The notes under the pieces were generated by a model, which saw nothing but the letters and a program-made list of their open reading frames with translations, made no database searches and was not told the origin of the DNA. The position numbers and the translations under genes were made by a program. From Phragmites australis (lineage: Eukaryota > Streptophyta > Magnoliopsida > Poales > Poaceae): 64,000 nucleotides of DNA. This document shows positions 33,787-45,448 of the stretch, piece by piece. Where the stretch lies: assembly GCF_958298935.1 (NCBI RefSeq), contig NC_084940.1, positions 19,835,146 to 19,899,145 of the forward strand. The letters are read 5' to 3'. The number at the start of each line of letters is the position of its first letter. The first letter of the stretch is position 1.

Positions 33787-34923
33787 GTAATGGTATAGAA
33801 ATATGGAACCTTAGGCCTAAGCAAAGAGGTGTTGGTGATGGTGGTCATAGTTATGTTATTGGTTTAGTGTTTGCTCAAGCGACCTAAGTAAGGACTGGTT
33901 CGTGGAGTGACAACCCAAGAAATATCGTAACAATCATGAGACTTTGTATGGGACATGCTTGGCCTATTAATTAGTGGATTCTACTTTGTGTGCATGCAAA
34001 ACAGAAGAGTGGATGTGTGGGGATGACTAAGGCTACAACCATTTGATTAGTGGTATGAGTTGTATAGTGGAAGGAAAGGGTGAAAACTTGTTGGAAACTG
34101 AAGGCGTAAAAGGGGGCTTTCTGGGTGGCGTGAATACTACTTTGACGACGCTGAAACCTAGCAGGTGTGCACATATTAGATGAAGCTTTGTAACGGCTTT
34201 GTAGTGATCTCTGCGAGACACACCATAGGCGTGTGTTAAGTGCTTGGACAGCATGGCAACAAGGAATTCACGACACATGGAAAAGGTGGACAATCTCTAC
34301 AGAGTGTAAAATCTGATATATTAGCCCTGCTCATGGTCATGAGAGACTTGGATCCTCACATGATTAGATGGATGGGTTTGATTTGGTTTGTTGGTTTGAG
34401 AACCTGATGTGAGATTTAGGTGGTTGGAAAACATGCAGAGATGTTTCTAGGAGTTAGAAGTCTAGTGATGAATCACATAGTTAAATAGGATGCTTTTACA
34501 TAGCATAGTTGGTATTTATGCAAATTTAACCTGTTACAGCATTTTCCTTTAATTAAGCTTGCATTTCATTTATTTCCCACACTTGCGGAGTATAACACAT
34601 ACTCGCACTTGCTATTTCCATCCGAATGTACATGAAACGCTGCTCAGACAATGAAGGAGAACCAGACTACTACATCGATGAAGATGAAGATTGCTAGGCT
34701 GGTGGACCCCCAGTCAATTGCCTGTGGAAGAAGGGAGCTTTGTTGTGTTTAGTTTGTGTTCTTAGTTAAAGATTTTAGAATCTATCTATTTTGTTTAAGT
34801 TTAACGTTGTAATAATGGCACTGTGTATGATAAACTGATGAAGTCACTACATGTATGAAACTTGATCCTTGCATACATGTGGTTTACATCTGGTTTTATC
34901 CCTTTATAAAATAGGGTGTGACA
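33787..34923 (+). repeat. 5' LTR of element H, second part
   Basis: The LTR of H resumes after the second gtaat copy (33787-33791) and ends GGTGTGACA at 34923. Together with 26844-28742 it makes an LTR of about 3.0 kb. The ORFs on - at 33971-34293 fall in this LTR and are not supported. Confidence 0.85.
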
Positions 34924-34927
34924 GAGG

Positions 34928-34939
34928 TGGTATCAGAGC
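34928..34939 (+). promoter_or_regulatory. Primer-binding site (initiator Met tRNA), element H
   Basis: tggtatcagagc, an exact 12-base match, four bases after the LTR end. The flank (gacagagg before, ccctgttgacc after) is shared with F1, showing that the two belong to one family. Confidence 0.95.
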
Positions 34940-35107
34940 CCTGTTGACCATAGGATGCAAGCCTAGTTAGAATGGCTGAGTTTTAAGGATTAATTTGATA
35001 AAGAAAACTCTTTTCAAAAACTCTGCCTTGGATTTTTTGTGCTTTTCTTGCCTGATTTTATTTAAACCCTGTTGTTAACTTCTTCTTTCCCTTTCAAAAT
35101 GTTGTAG

Positions 35108-35847
35108 ATGGCCTGTACCCATCAAACTGCTCGCAAGAGTGTTGGTGGTCGTCTTCCTGCTCCACCGTTGTCCCCGACTCCTGCCATGGCTGCTGCAAGA
35201 CCTCAACTACCCCATGTTCCATGTTGGTCCCGCGTCCACTACTCTGATGGACACCACGTTGGATGGTTCCCCGCCAAGCTTTGGGAGAACTCCACAGTCT
35301 AGGATTCGAGAAGGGACCTGAGTATGCAGGAGTAAAGATTGAGTACGTCGATGGTCCTCCTGAGTGGAAAGTCAAAGTGGTGATCTACGGTTCCTACCAG
35401 AGCTTGGGGCCTATGAAGTGACGAGCATCCACTACGCCATCTCACCAAGAGCTACCTTCGTGGCTGATATCCGTGACACCGCACGCCAAGCCCTTCTGGT
35501 CCTCTGCCACCACCACAGCGAAGAGCTGATCTTCACCCAGTTTCTCCACAACCCTCAATGCATCAGTGGCTTTGCCAACATCACTGCTCAACTCGTCCTC
35601 GCAGCTACAAGGCTTGGAGAGTAGACTGACCTAGCTTTGGAGCTAACCTCATGAGCGAATTGTACTGCTGAGGAGCTGCAGCATGTCAGAGGCAAGCTAG
35701 CTCAAGCTCAGCGTGAGCTATGCAACAAGAAGTGCCATCATCCAGACTATTGGGACTCTTCTTCTTCTGACTCTGAGTTTGAGGAAGTGACTCTACGTTC
35801 TTTGCACCGTCTCCAGGCCCGTCGTTTCCTAGCACCAGCATCTTGAG
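35108..35847 (+). pseudogene. Leader ORF of element H with a histone-H3-tail-like N-terminus
   Basis: The ATG at 35108 follows a pyrimidine-rich stretch ending in TTGTAG, as after a splice acceptor. The first residues read MACTHQTARKSVGGRLP. Eleven of the sixteen residues after Met equal histone H3 (ARTKQTARKSTGGKAP), including the QTARKS core around Lys9. After a Pro-rich segment the frame changes. Downstream blocks in other frames look like one protein: EYAGVKIEYVDGPPEWKVK (35310-35370), YEVTSIHYAISPRATF and ARQALLVLCHHHSEEL (35400-35540), then an acidic Ser-rich end (DSSSSDSEFEEV) and a stop at 35845-35847. At least three frameshifts and three stops inactivate it. I know no function for this ORF type; it is not gag or pol. 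Confidence 0.55.
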
Positions 35848-36178
35848 GTTTCTGCAGAGTTATGTGTCATTTAGGAGGTTATCCTTTACATGTTAGGAGT
35901 TGTTAAAATCGTGTGCTAGTTAGTGAGTTGGTTGTTTTGCTAGTTAGTGAGTTGGTTGAGTTGGTGGTGTGCTATGTCATGATTTAGATCTTTGTCTGAG
36001 TGTGTGATGTATTGTGAAGTGCTCCTTCACGAATGCATCCTTATAATAATAATATAATGGTTAGTTTGGGAGTCTATCTCTGTCTATCCTTTTTTGTTCC
36101 TTGTTGTTGTTGTTCTACCTTTTTCCTCTTTCCTCATCTTCAAGCCTCTATGTCAGATGGTGAACGTAAGGAACCGCG
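35848..36178 (+). other. Region between the two ORFs of element H, ending in a gag start
   Basis: The stretch is T-rich and non-coding. A 21-base block (tgctagttagtgagttggtt plus g) occurs twice, at 35914 and 35938. A C/T-rich tract leads to an ATG at 36150 that starts MSDGERKEPR, probably the true gag start of H. After ten codons it is cut by the LTR at 36179. Confidence 0.5.
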
Positions 36179-38691
36179 TGTAACACCCAGTTTTAAAGGA
36201 ACAAAACTAGGCTCAACACATGTATACCAGAATCAAGTTTCCATACATGTTCTACATCATCAGTGTATCATCACAGTGCCATTATTACAACACTATATAA
36301 CTTATTACGAAAGGACCCGAGGGTCTAAACTAAAACACAGCGGAACAAAAAAGATCTTCAACGCCAGCGGGGCTTCCATCTTCCACAGGCATCGACCAGG
36401 GGCACACCAGCCTAGAACAACAACTCCGGGTCGAAGTCGTCCTCTTTGAAGGTAGCAACTTCATTGACAGCTTCTAATCGGCAAAGGGGATGCAAAAGAA
36501 AGGGCAACGGGTGTGAGCATAAAAATGTACTCCACAAGTGAAGGGAAATCATGCTATGGGGCTTAAGTCAAGGAAAGGTTAGACACGGTTAACTGCACTA
36601 AGCAAACTTAACCTATGACTCCAACATCAGGCAAACTATTTATTAGGTTTGGAGACACTGCTATAACAAAAGGATTGACTCATCGAATTTCATCCGATTA
36701 CCAGGACTCACCAGGTAATTCCATTACCCGGCTACCCAACCAACCATACCAAACCGTGATCCCATCTAATCCTGAAGAAGTCCAAGTTCGCTCTTGTCCG
36801 TGAGCACGACTGATCGACCAGATAGGTACTCTACAAAGTCTGCATAGCTTTCCCCATGAGTCGTGATTCATGTGTTGCTTCACAGTTCTGGGGTGTGAAG
36901 TCGAGGTCTCACTACAAGACCTTTACAAAGCTCCTGCCAACTTGTTGGCACCCACTGAGGTTTCACCACTAGCAGACGATTACATCGCTACAGAAGCCCC
37001 CTCTTGTGCCACTTAACCGTCCAACGGTGCCCACAGAGTTAGAGGGGTGGCTAATTAGTTGGCCAGGCCGTACCCATATAGGCCTCGTGGTTGTGCAAAT
37101 TCATTTGGTTACATGTTCAAGAACTGGTCCTTAGGACCCCACACAGGAATAATCACAAACTTGCTGTAAAGCACCACCTCAAACCAACCATCTTGTAGGA
37201 TCCCTATACCATGTTGCTACAAGATTACCATTACCCGATTTCTTGTTACATAGTTCATTAGTCAATATTAACATTTCCCCAACTTAAGACTGCACTAGCA
37301 AAAAGTACCCATTTTACCCCATGATCCATCAACGGCGACAAGGAATTGTCATACAAAACTAGTAAACCCTAAAGTGGGATTCCATTTAGACAAGCATGCA
37401 ATTGAAGGATAAAACTACACATGGATCCTAAAACAGGGGCAAAATGTTCAAAGACACTTGCCTTCAACGGAGGGTTGCTCAAAGTCCTTGAAAGCTTGCT
37501 CTTGAAGATTCCCAAACTGCACACCTCCTAATCGACAAACCGGAAAAAGCACACAACGGAAACTACTGAGAACAGTACACCAAGATAGTACTGAATCTAG
37601 GTAAAAACCTATAAAAATATTCTACATGTCGCTATGAACATTTGAGCGTGAAAATTGCCCAAAACGGAGCTACGAGCAAAAAGTATTAAGCTTTTGAAGT
37701 CCCAGGGGCTATTCTACAAATTTTAGTTAGTTCAGAGAATAAACCGATTAATTTTATACTGAAAATTCTTTTTATTACACCAGCTGATGTTATAAATCAA
37801 AACCGATTTAATTTCTAAAGGAAAAGTGCACGGAATAGGCAAGGCCGTGGTCAATGGGTCCACGGTGGACCGGACCAAAAGGGTAGGCACCCCTCTGATC
37901 TGGGCCGTCCATCCGAGATCGGACGACCGGGGTTCAAACAGGACTTTGGCTAGCTGGAGCAAACATGGGGAGGCAGCGGCTGACGGCAGTGCATCGTCGG
38001 AGATGTGCAAAATCACGCTACTGACCATGGAATGCGACGGGAAGATGTGCAAAATCGCACTACTGACCATGGAATGCGACGGGAAGAGGCGCAAAAGAGA
38101 GAGGAGGCGGAGAGGATCATCACTGAGGGGTGCTCGAAGGTCGGGAAGGGCGGTGGACTGTCAGCGACGAAGAGGGGCAGCCGGTGGGCATGGAGCTGGG
38201 TGTGGGCGGCGTCCGGTGGTGGAGAAGCAGTGAGGAGCGGCGGAGAACGGTCCTTGAGCACCTGCAATGCTGAAGAGAGAAGAAAAAGGATCGATGATGG
38301 CTCGGTCTCGGAGAAAAGGGGCGGCAGCTGAGCTCTCACCAGAGATGATGAAGATGACGACATCGAGGTCGATTTTTGAGCAGAAAGAGAGAGGAAAATG
38401 AGCGTATTGGGTGCAGAACATCACAAGGAAGGTGATGAGAGGCTTATATACTCGAGAGAGGGAGCGGATCCGACGGATTTGATGGGATTTGGCTGGTGGC
38501 CTAAAAGGAATAAACGCGGCGGTTTCCACCGATGAGGGAGGAAATTGAAGGGGTAAACAGTTGGGGAGGAGTGAATAGGGGTCAGCCACGATGTTTAATC
38601 GGTGAATAAAGGCGTAGGGCGGCTCAGATTTCAAACGGCGCGTGGGATTTGGGGCAAGAAGGCCGGCGACGGAAGGTCGAAGAAGTGGAGC
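36179..38691 (-). repeat. Long LTR on the minus strand (element I), right edge unclear
   Basis: The sequence begins TGTAACACCC on +, the 3' end of a minus-strand LTR of the same layout as F1: AT-rich end, cagcggaa block at about 36339, GC-rich centre at 37830-38690. A minus-strand TATA box (TATATAA) is at 38450-38444. There is no primer site or polypurine tract at either side. On the right it meets a 58-bp piece of copia reverse transcriptase. The 177-codon minus frame (38161-38694) and the other frames here are in the GC-rich untranslated region and are not supported as genes. Confidence 0.6.
38001..38096. repeat. 42-bp tandem duplication in LTR I
   Basis: A unit starting agatgtgcaaaatcacgcta is repeated at 38043 with two mismatches, followed by a third partial unit (agaggcgcaaaa). 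It lies in the GC-rich centre of the LTR. Confidence 0.85.
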
Positions 38692-38749
38692 CATGGCTCA
38701 TTTAGGAAGGCACTCTTGACATCCATTTGATACAACTTGAAGCCTTTAG
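38692..38749 (-). pseudogene. Copia reverse transcriptase fragment, left of element C
   Basis: The minus strand reads SKGFKLYQMDVKSAFLN, the first catalytic-Asp block of Ty1/copia RT. It continues the copia element found at 46360-49170; the two parts were separated by element C. Both flanks still code Ser-Lys-Gly (cccttgga on the right, gcctttaga on the left), consistent with a diverged target duplication. Confidence 0.9.
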
Positions 38750-39660
38750 ATAGATGCGCTGGTCCCGAACTTTCGATGAGAGGGGTAGATGTCGATTTAG
38801 GTGGAATAGATGTTGACGATCCGACTACACCGTCCAAGAATACTGCGCATTAGCGATCGATACACGAACTTCAGAAGTTGTTCGTGATCTTTCGAAGCAC
38901 GATCAACCTAACCACGAGGGTATTTGTTCCTGCAAGCAATCGAAGAACAAGCAAGAACAAGATGAACAAGCAACTTAATTGCGAATATAGATGAAGAGCA
39001 CAATTTGAAAACAGAAGTGGCGGGGTTCCGAAAACAAGTAATCGGGCGGTCTAGCCGACACGCGCGTTTACAAGGCGAAGTAGCAAAAGCTAGATCTATT
39101 CTATCAAAACCCAAACCCTAGAAGAGGGTGCAGTTGTCTATTTATGAGATAGAAGAGGAGAAGTTTCGGCCAAAACACAGGAAGCCGAATTGGACTCTAA
39201 TATAAGGCCAAAGTTTGATTCGGACTAGAAAACAGACGCAACTCTCTTTAATGATTCCAGATAGCTCAGGAGGAATTTCAAGATGAGGCCGGATCCATTT
39301 GAAAGTAGACGAAATTATCTTTCCATCAAGTACTCATGGTCCCCGAGAATCCTTCGGAATCAACAGTTATGGCCTTTATCATTTGCTGCTATCAGGAGGG
39401 CCGAATCTGAATTGAACTCACCTCCACTTATATACTTGGGCTTGTGTGGTTCTTCTCCCTGGTTTCTAAGGACAATAAAATAATCACAATAGTTAAATAG
39501 TAATCCATTCTTGTAAACATTTGTGGGCAGCCCTAGGAACAAGTTCACCTGATGATTAAGTTGGCGTGCTCATGCTCGCGGTATTAGTCCTTCTATCACC
39601 TGTTCAACGTGTTGTGTGGTAGGAGGAATGCATGTATCCGTGGAAAGTATGTCCTCATAA
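38750..39660 (-). repeat. 3' LTR of element C
   Basis: On the minus strand the LTR begins TTATGAGGACATAC (39660) right after the polypurine tract and ends GCGCATCTAT (38750). The 5' copy begins TGATGAGG, so the TG end has mutated here. The first 300 bases contain the last 100 codons of the gag-pol frame, which stops at 39360. A TATA-like CATAAATA lies near 39148-39141. Confidence 0.9.
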
Positions 39661-42600
39661 TCCTCCCCTTCTTGCATTTGAGTCGTCCTCAACTCAAGCT
39701 CATCCTCTTCTCCCAAGTAAGACTTCAAATCTTCAATGTTAAAGGTGGGACTAACCTCAAAATCTGCAGGCAACTCCAGCTTATATGCATTATCATTAAT
39801 CTTTTGTAACACTTTGAAAGGACCATCAGCTCTAGGCATCAACTTTGATTTCCTCAATACAGGAAATCGATCTTTTCTCAAATGCAACCAAATCAAATCT
39901 CCAGGTTCAAAAGTTAAAAGCTTCCTCCCTTTACTGCCAGTAAGTTTATACTTAGCATTCATGTGCTCTATGTTTTGTTTAGTGGTTTCATGAATTTTCA
40001 ACATAAATTTAGCACGTTGTTCCGCATCAACATTTAGATTTTCCGAAGATGGAAGAGATAACAAATCAATAGGAGCACGAGGAACAAAGCCATAGACAAT
40101 TTGAAAAGGGCAAAGCTTTGTAGTAGAATGCATTGAACGATTATAAGCAAATTCAATATAAGGCAAGTATTCTTCCCACATCTTTATATTCTGTGTCAAA
40201 ACAGCCCTAAGCTTGGTAGACAAAGTTGTATTAACAACTTCAATTTGTCCATCAGTTTGGGGATGACAAGTAGTTGAGAATAAAAGTTTAGTCCCCAATT
40301 TTTCCCATAATGTTCTCCAAAAGTAGCTAAGGAACTTAGTGTCACGATCAGAAACAATTGTGTTTGGCACACCATGCAAGCGAACAATTTCACGAAAAAA
40401 TAAATCAGCAATATGGGTAGCATCATCACTCTTATGACATGGTATAAAGTGTGCCGTCTTAGAGAACCTATCCACAACAACAAAAATGTTGTCCCTCCCC
40501 TTCTTTGTTCTAGGCAGTCCTAAAATAAAGTCCATAGAAATATCTTCCCAAGGGACATTAAGAACAGGTAGGGGCATATACAAACCATGAGGATTAAGTC
40601 ATGACTTAGCCTTTTGACATGTAGTGCAGCGAGCAACGAATCGTTCCACATCTCTTCTCATCTTTGGCCAAAAGAAATGACCAGTAAAGACGTCCTCTAT
40701 TTTCTTCACACCAAAATGTCTCATTAGCCCACCTCCGTGCGCTTCTTGTAACAACAACAAATGAACGGAACCAGCTGGAATGCATAGCTTGTTAGCTCTA
40801 AACACAAAACCATCACTGATGACAAATTTATTCCAAGTTTTTCCCTCTTTACAATTCAGCAACACATCCTTAAAATCAGCATCATGCTCATATCGCTCTT
40901 TAATCGTTTCTAATCCAAAAAATTTGAAGTCAAGTTGTGAAAGCATAGCATATCGCCTAGATAAAGCATCAGCAATAACATTCTCCTTTCCCTTTTTGTG
41001 TTTTATGACATAAGGAAAAGACTCAATGAACTCAACCCACCTCGCATGTCTACGGTTCAATTTTCTTTGACTGCGAATATGCTTTAAAGATTCATGATCA
41101 GAGTGTATGACAAATTCTTTGGGCCATAAATAATGTTACCATGTCTCTAAAATTCGAATTAGAGCATACAATTCCTTATCATAAGTAGAATAGTTCAAAC
41201 TAGGCCCACTCAACTTCTCACTAAAATATGTAACAGGTTTTCCTTCTTGTAACAACATGCCACCCAAACCATTTCAACTAGCATCACATTCTAGTTTGAA
41301 AGTCTTTGAAAAATTTGGAAGTTGGAGAAGTGGTGCATGTGTTAACTTATCTTTCAACGTGTTGAAGGCATTCTCCTGTGCATCGCTCCAAGCAAACGGT
41401 ACACCCTTTTTAGTGAGCTCATTCAATGGTGCAGCGATGGTGCTGAAATCCTTCACAAAGCGGCAATAGAATCCAACAAGGTCTAAAAAACTTCGCACTT
41501 GTGTGACCGTTGTAGGGATCGGCCAATTGTGTATCGCTTCAACCTTGGCTTGATCAACTTCAATTCCCTGTGGAGTAACAACATAGCCAAGAAAAGGGAC
41601 TTGATCCGTGCAAAATGTGCACTTCTTAAGGTTACCAAATAAGCGTGCAACACGTAAGGCATCAAAAACAGCACATAAATGGCCAAGATGTTCTTCTAAT
41701 GATCTGCTATATATCAGAATGTCATCAAAATATACCATCACGAATTTACCAATGAAAGTGCGCAAAACCTCATTCATTAATGTCATGAATGTGCTAGGAG
41801 CATTAGTTAAACCAAACGGCATTACTAATCACTCATATAGTCCAAACTTAGTTTCAAACGCTGTTTTCCATTCATCTCCCAACTTCATGCGAATCTAGTG
41901 GTATCCACTACGCAAATCAATCTTTCAAAACACAATAGAACCACTTAATTCATCAAGCATATCATCTAACCTAGGGATAGGATGACGATATCTGATGGTA
42001 ATGTTATTAATCGCTCTACAATCCACACACATGCGCCATGTTCCATCTTTCTTAGGCACTAAAAGGATCGGAACAGCACAAGGACTAAGAGACTCACGCA
42101 CATACCCTTTATCAAGCAGTTCTTGCACTTGGCGTTGTATCTCCTTTGTTTCTTTCCGGTTGGTTTTTTATGATGCACGATTCGGTAAGGAGGCCCCGGG
42201 AATGAGGTCAATTTGATGCTCAATCCCACGGATTGGTGGCAGCCCCGGCGGCACTTCCTTTGGAAAGACGTCAGTATACTCCTACAAAAGATTAGCAACA
42301 GCAAGAGGCAAAGAAGAAGATATATCCTCAAGTGAAAACAAAGCTTCTTTGCAAACTAATGCATAGCAAACAGAAGTACTAGCATCCAATTCATTTATAT
42401 CAGACTTGGTAGCAAGAAAACAAGCACCTTTCAATTTAATCTCATTTTTCTTCTCATGAACAGATTTAGGCTTTCCCGTTTTATGTTGCTCAAATTCCTT
42501 TGCTACAATCTGACTGTCACTCTTAGCATGCTTTTGATTGTTCTCTTTACTAGCTCTAGCAACTTCATCCTTTAAAATAGCACTAGGAGACATAGGATGT

Positions 42601-44441
42601 AATAAAATTTTCTTTTCTTTATGCACGAAAGAATATTGATTAGTTCTACCATGATGCAAAGAATCTTTATCATACTGCCAGGGCCTACCTAACAATATAG
42701 AAGATGCTTGCATAGATACAACGTCGCAGTTAATAGAATCATGATACGAACCAATAGCAAAGTGTACTCTCACCAACCGTGTTACCTTTACCTTACCGCT
42801 GTTGTTGAACCATTAAATGTAATATGGCTGCGGGTGCGGTTTGGTGTTCAATGCAAGCTTTTCAACCATCTCGGAGCTTGCTAAATTGTTGCAGCTTCCC
42901 CCATCAATGATGATGCGACATGAACATTCCTTGATCACACACTTAGTGTGAAACAAAGTATGTCGCTGATTCTGTTCCGCCTTCTCCATTTGTGCACTCA
43001 ACACACACTGCACAATGAGCCTCTCATAGCGGTCCGCATCTTCAGCACCAATGTGCTCTTCATCTTGATCATGACCATCTCTACTCCCTGCATGGTCACC
43101 TGCAAGCATAGCATATGTATCTTCATTCAAATCACTAGCAGAAGAAAACTCACCATCATCCAGCACAATCAAGACACGCTTGCTTGGACATTCCCTCTTC
43201 ACATGTCCAAAACCCTTGCATTGATCACATTGAATATCCCTCATTCACCCTGTAGATGCAACAGAAGAAGCGCTCTTTGCTGGTGTTGGTGCAGCACTCT
43301 TTGTAGCCTCGATTGCTTGAGAGGCAGAATTGGTTGTAGAAGAGCGTGGCTTGCTGTTGGTAGGAGAAGGCGCAGAAGCACGGCTGGTTGGAGCAGCACT
43401 TATGCGCGGCTGCCATGAACTTGCTCAACCTGTAGAAACATTAGTCCTAGCACTGCTACGACATCCCTGCACTTCTCTTTCAGCCTTACAAGCAAGATGA
43501 AATAATAGAGTGATAGAATTATATTCCTTGTAAGCTAAAATGTCCTAAATTTCATGATTCAAACCACCCGTAAATCTAGACATAGCAGCCTCGTCTCCCT
43601 CCTCTAAACCACAACGCAACATACCTATTTGCATCTCTTGATAGTATTCTTCTACACTTTTACTACCTTGTCTCAATTGTTGCAATTTACGTAACAGATC
43701 ACGTGCATAATATGAAGGAACAAATCTAGCTCGCATGATTCGTTTGAAAGCATCCCAAGTTTGTGGTGTATTATTTGGATTCTTTCAACGATATTCACTC
43801 CACCAAACAGAAGCAAAATTAGTAAATTCACTTGTGGCAGCCCTAACCCTTTTACCTTCTGGAAAATCATGACAACCAAATTTTTGATCAACAGCTAGTT
43901 CCCATGTGAGGTAAGCATCAGGATCATATTTTCCATCAAAAGGTGGCATAGTGAATTTAATATTTCCTAGTGATTCATCATTGTCACGTACCTCGCGGCG
44001 TGGGAGTATAGGACCCATGCCGATGCGATTGAAACGTAATCGACGTCGATCACATGCATCCACATCATCAAGCTCGGAGTCAGCGGCATAGTTATCGTTG
44101 TTTGCTGCTACCTCGCTGCGCAAATCACCGTTGTTATTGCGAAGGTTGCCATTAGTGGCCGCAATGGTGTCAGCCACTGGAGAGGCACGACCCATCTCTT
44201 CTAGGTGCTGCAAAATCCCCGCGAGAGAGGTGTTGATCTCTCAAACAGAAGTCTCCAAGGTTTCAAGCTTGCTGTTTGTGTCAATTTGAGCGGCCTCCAA
44301 CTGACCAAGTCGTTCATTGGTCACTTGCACATCCTCATTTAGACCTTCAGTGTGCAGTCTAACTTGGCGTTCAAAGTGTTGTATGATGCCCCTGGTACGA
44401 GGAGAATGTGGTGGCGTAGCATTCTTCGAAGATCCTGCCAT
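39360..44441 (-). pseudogene. gag-pol polyprotein of element C
   Basis: One frame runs from ATG 44441 (MAGSSKNATPPHSPRTRG) to the TGA at 39360 without any frameshift. Domains in order: coiled N-terminus; capsid (about 44000-43550, YLTWELAVDQKF); zinc knuckle CDQCKGFGHVKREC (43229-43188); protease IIIDGGSCNNLA (near 42905); RT from 42130 with YFDD at 41732-41721; RNase H from about 41290; integrase zinc motif 40760-40600 and core D-x60-D-x35-E (Asp at 40532 and 40349, Glu at 40241); C-terminal [18 protein letters not shown] block; tail in the LTR. About fifteen premature stops, mostly TGA and TAG, inactivate it. I see no chromodomain. Confidence 0.9.
39661..39673 (-). promoter_or_regulatory. 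Polypurine tract of element C
   Basis: AAGAAGGGGAGGA on the minus strand, immediately before the LTR. It lies inside the pol reading frame (coding EGED), because the frame continues into the LTR. Confidence 0.8.
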
Positions 44442-45434
44442 TGCTAATGAAAAACCACAAAAACAGCAAAGCAATAAAATCACAAGAATATGCCCTATGA
44501 ACTACTCGAATGTGGGTATGTCAACTCTCTCACTCTCAACCTATTCAACCAAGCTTTTACTTGTTCTTACCAGCTAAACAGGAGGTGATAGCAGCCGAAC
44601 AGATAAGAACAACCTCCAGCGAATGGTTGTATCGATGTTGCAGTCGCTAGTTCTTGTGAAGTAGTAGTCGTATTTGTCAAGCTCTAGGTAGGCTAAAAGT
44701 GTAGCAAGGAAAAACTAGAACCACTTAAGTCAAAACAAGTTGAATAATCGTTCAACGACGGTACCGTGCTAGTCCTAGGCTAGACCGTACAAGAGACGCG
44801 AGCCTAGGCACAAACGAAGTCACCGATCAGAAGCGAAACAAAAAACACAAGCACAAGCTTCTGAATTGTTTTTTTTTTCCTTCTTCGTCGTCTTTTCTTT
44901 TTTTTTCACTTTTTTTCTTTCTTTTTTTTTTGCAGGAGCTCGAAATCCTCCACTAAGGCAATAAGAACTCCCAAACAAACAACTCACAGTACAAAACTTT
45001 TTTTTTGTGACCAGGGGTATACTTCTGCTCTTTTTTTCTCTTTGTTTTTTCAAGGATCTCACACTTGCAGAGATCTCACACTTGCGGATTACAACTCAGT
45101 TTGTGAGCAGATGATGTAAATAAACACGGCGAAGGTTCTAGTGGTGGTGGTGGAGAGGATTGCAGTAGCGATTGTTCTGGTGGTGGTGGTTGCAGTGGTG
45201 ACATAAACGTGACTAGAACTCGAAACTCTAAAGGATTAGACGCTAAGACCAGCAACTCGACATGACGATGCAACTGAAAACTCAACAAGCCTCGACTACG
45301 CAGAACTAGTAAAAGGCACAACGTGTTTTGGAACACGGGGAAAAAAACTAATCTACTATTTCTTTTTTTGGTTTTTGTGGACTGTAGGTAAAGCAAAAAG
45401 AAAAACTAGAAGTCTCTCACCGATCGACCTGAAA
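44442..45434 (-). other. Leader of element C
   Basis: Non-coding region between primer site and gag. It holds T-rich tracts (44865-44935, 45000-45050) and a GT/GGT-rich segment (45135-45195). The small frames here (44820-45062, 45076-45396 on -) are not conserved in element B. Confidence 0.6.
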
Positions 45435-45444
45435 TCTGATACCA
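45435..45444 (-). promoter_or_regulatory. Primer-binding site (initiator Met tRNA), element C
   Basis: tctgatacca on + matches the first ten bases of the initiator-Met primer site; the two further bases differ. Spacing to the LTR is about five bases. Confidence 0.8.
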
Positions 45445-45448
45445 CTTA

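Noticed and set aside
37857..37871. Short palindrome ggtccac-g-gtggacc
   Set aside because: Perfect but only 15 bases, single occurrence inside LTR I; too short to mean much.
36179..38691. LTR I as a clean solo LTR
   Set aside because: The five bases on its left (ccgcg) are not found at the right edge, where copia sequence follows instead, so I list it as an LTR with unclear right boundary.
38161..38694. 177-codon minus-strand ORF
   Set aside because: Part of the GC-rich region of LTR I next to its TATA box; the end of the frame runs by chance into the copia fragment. No motif found.
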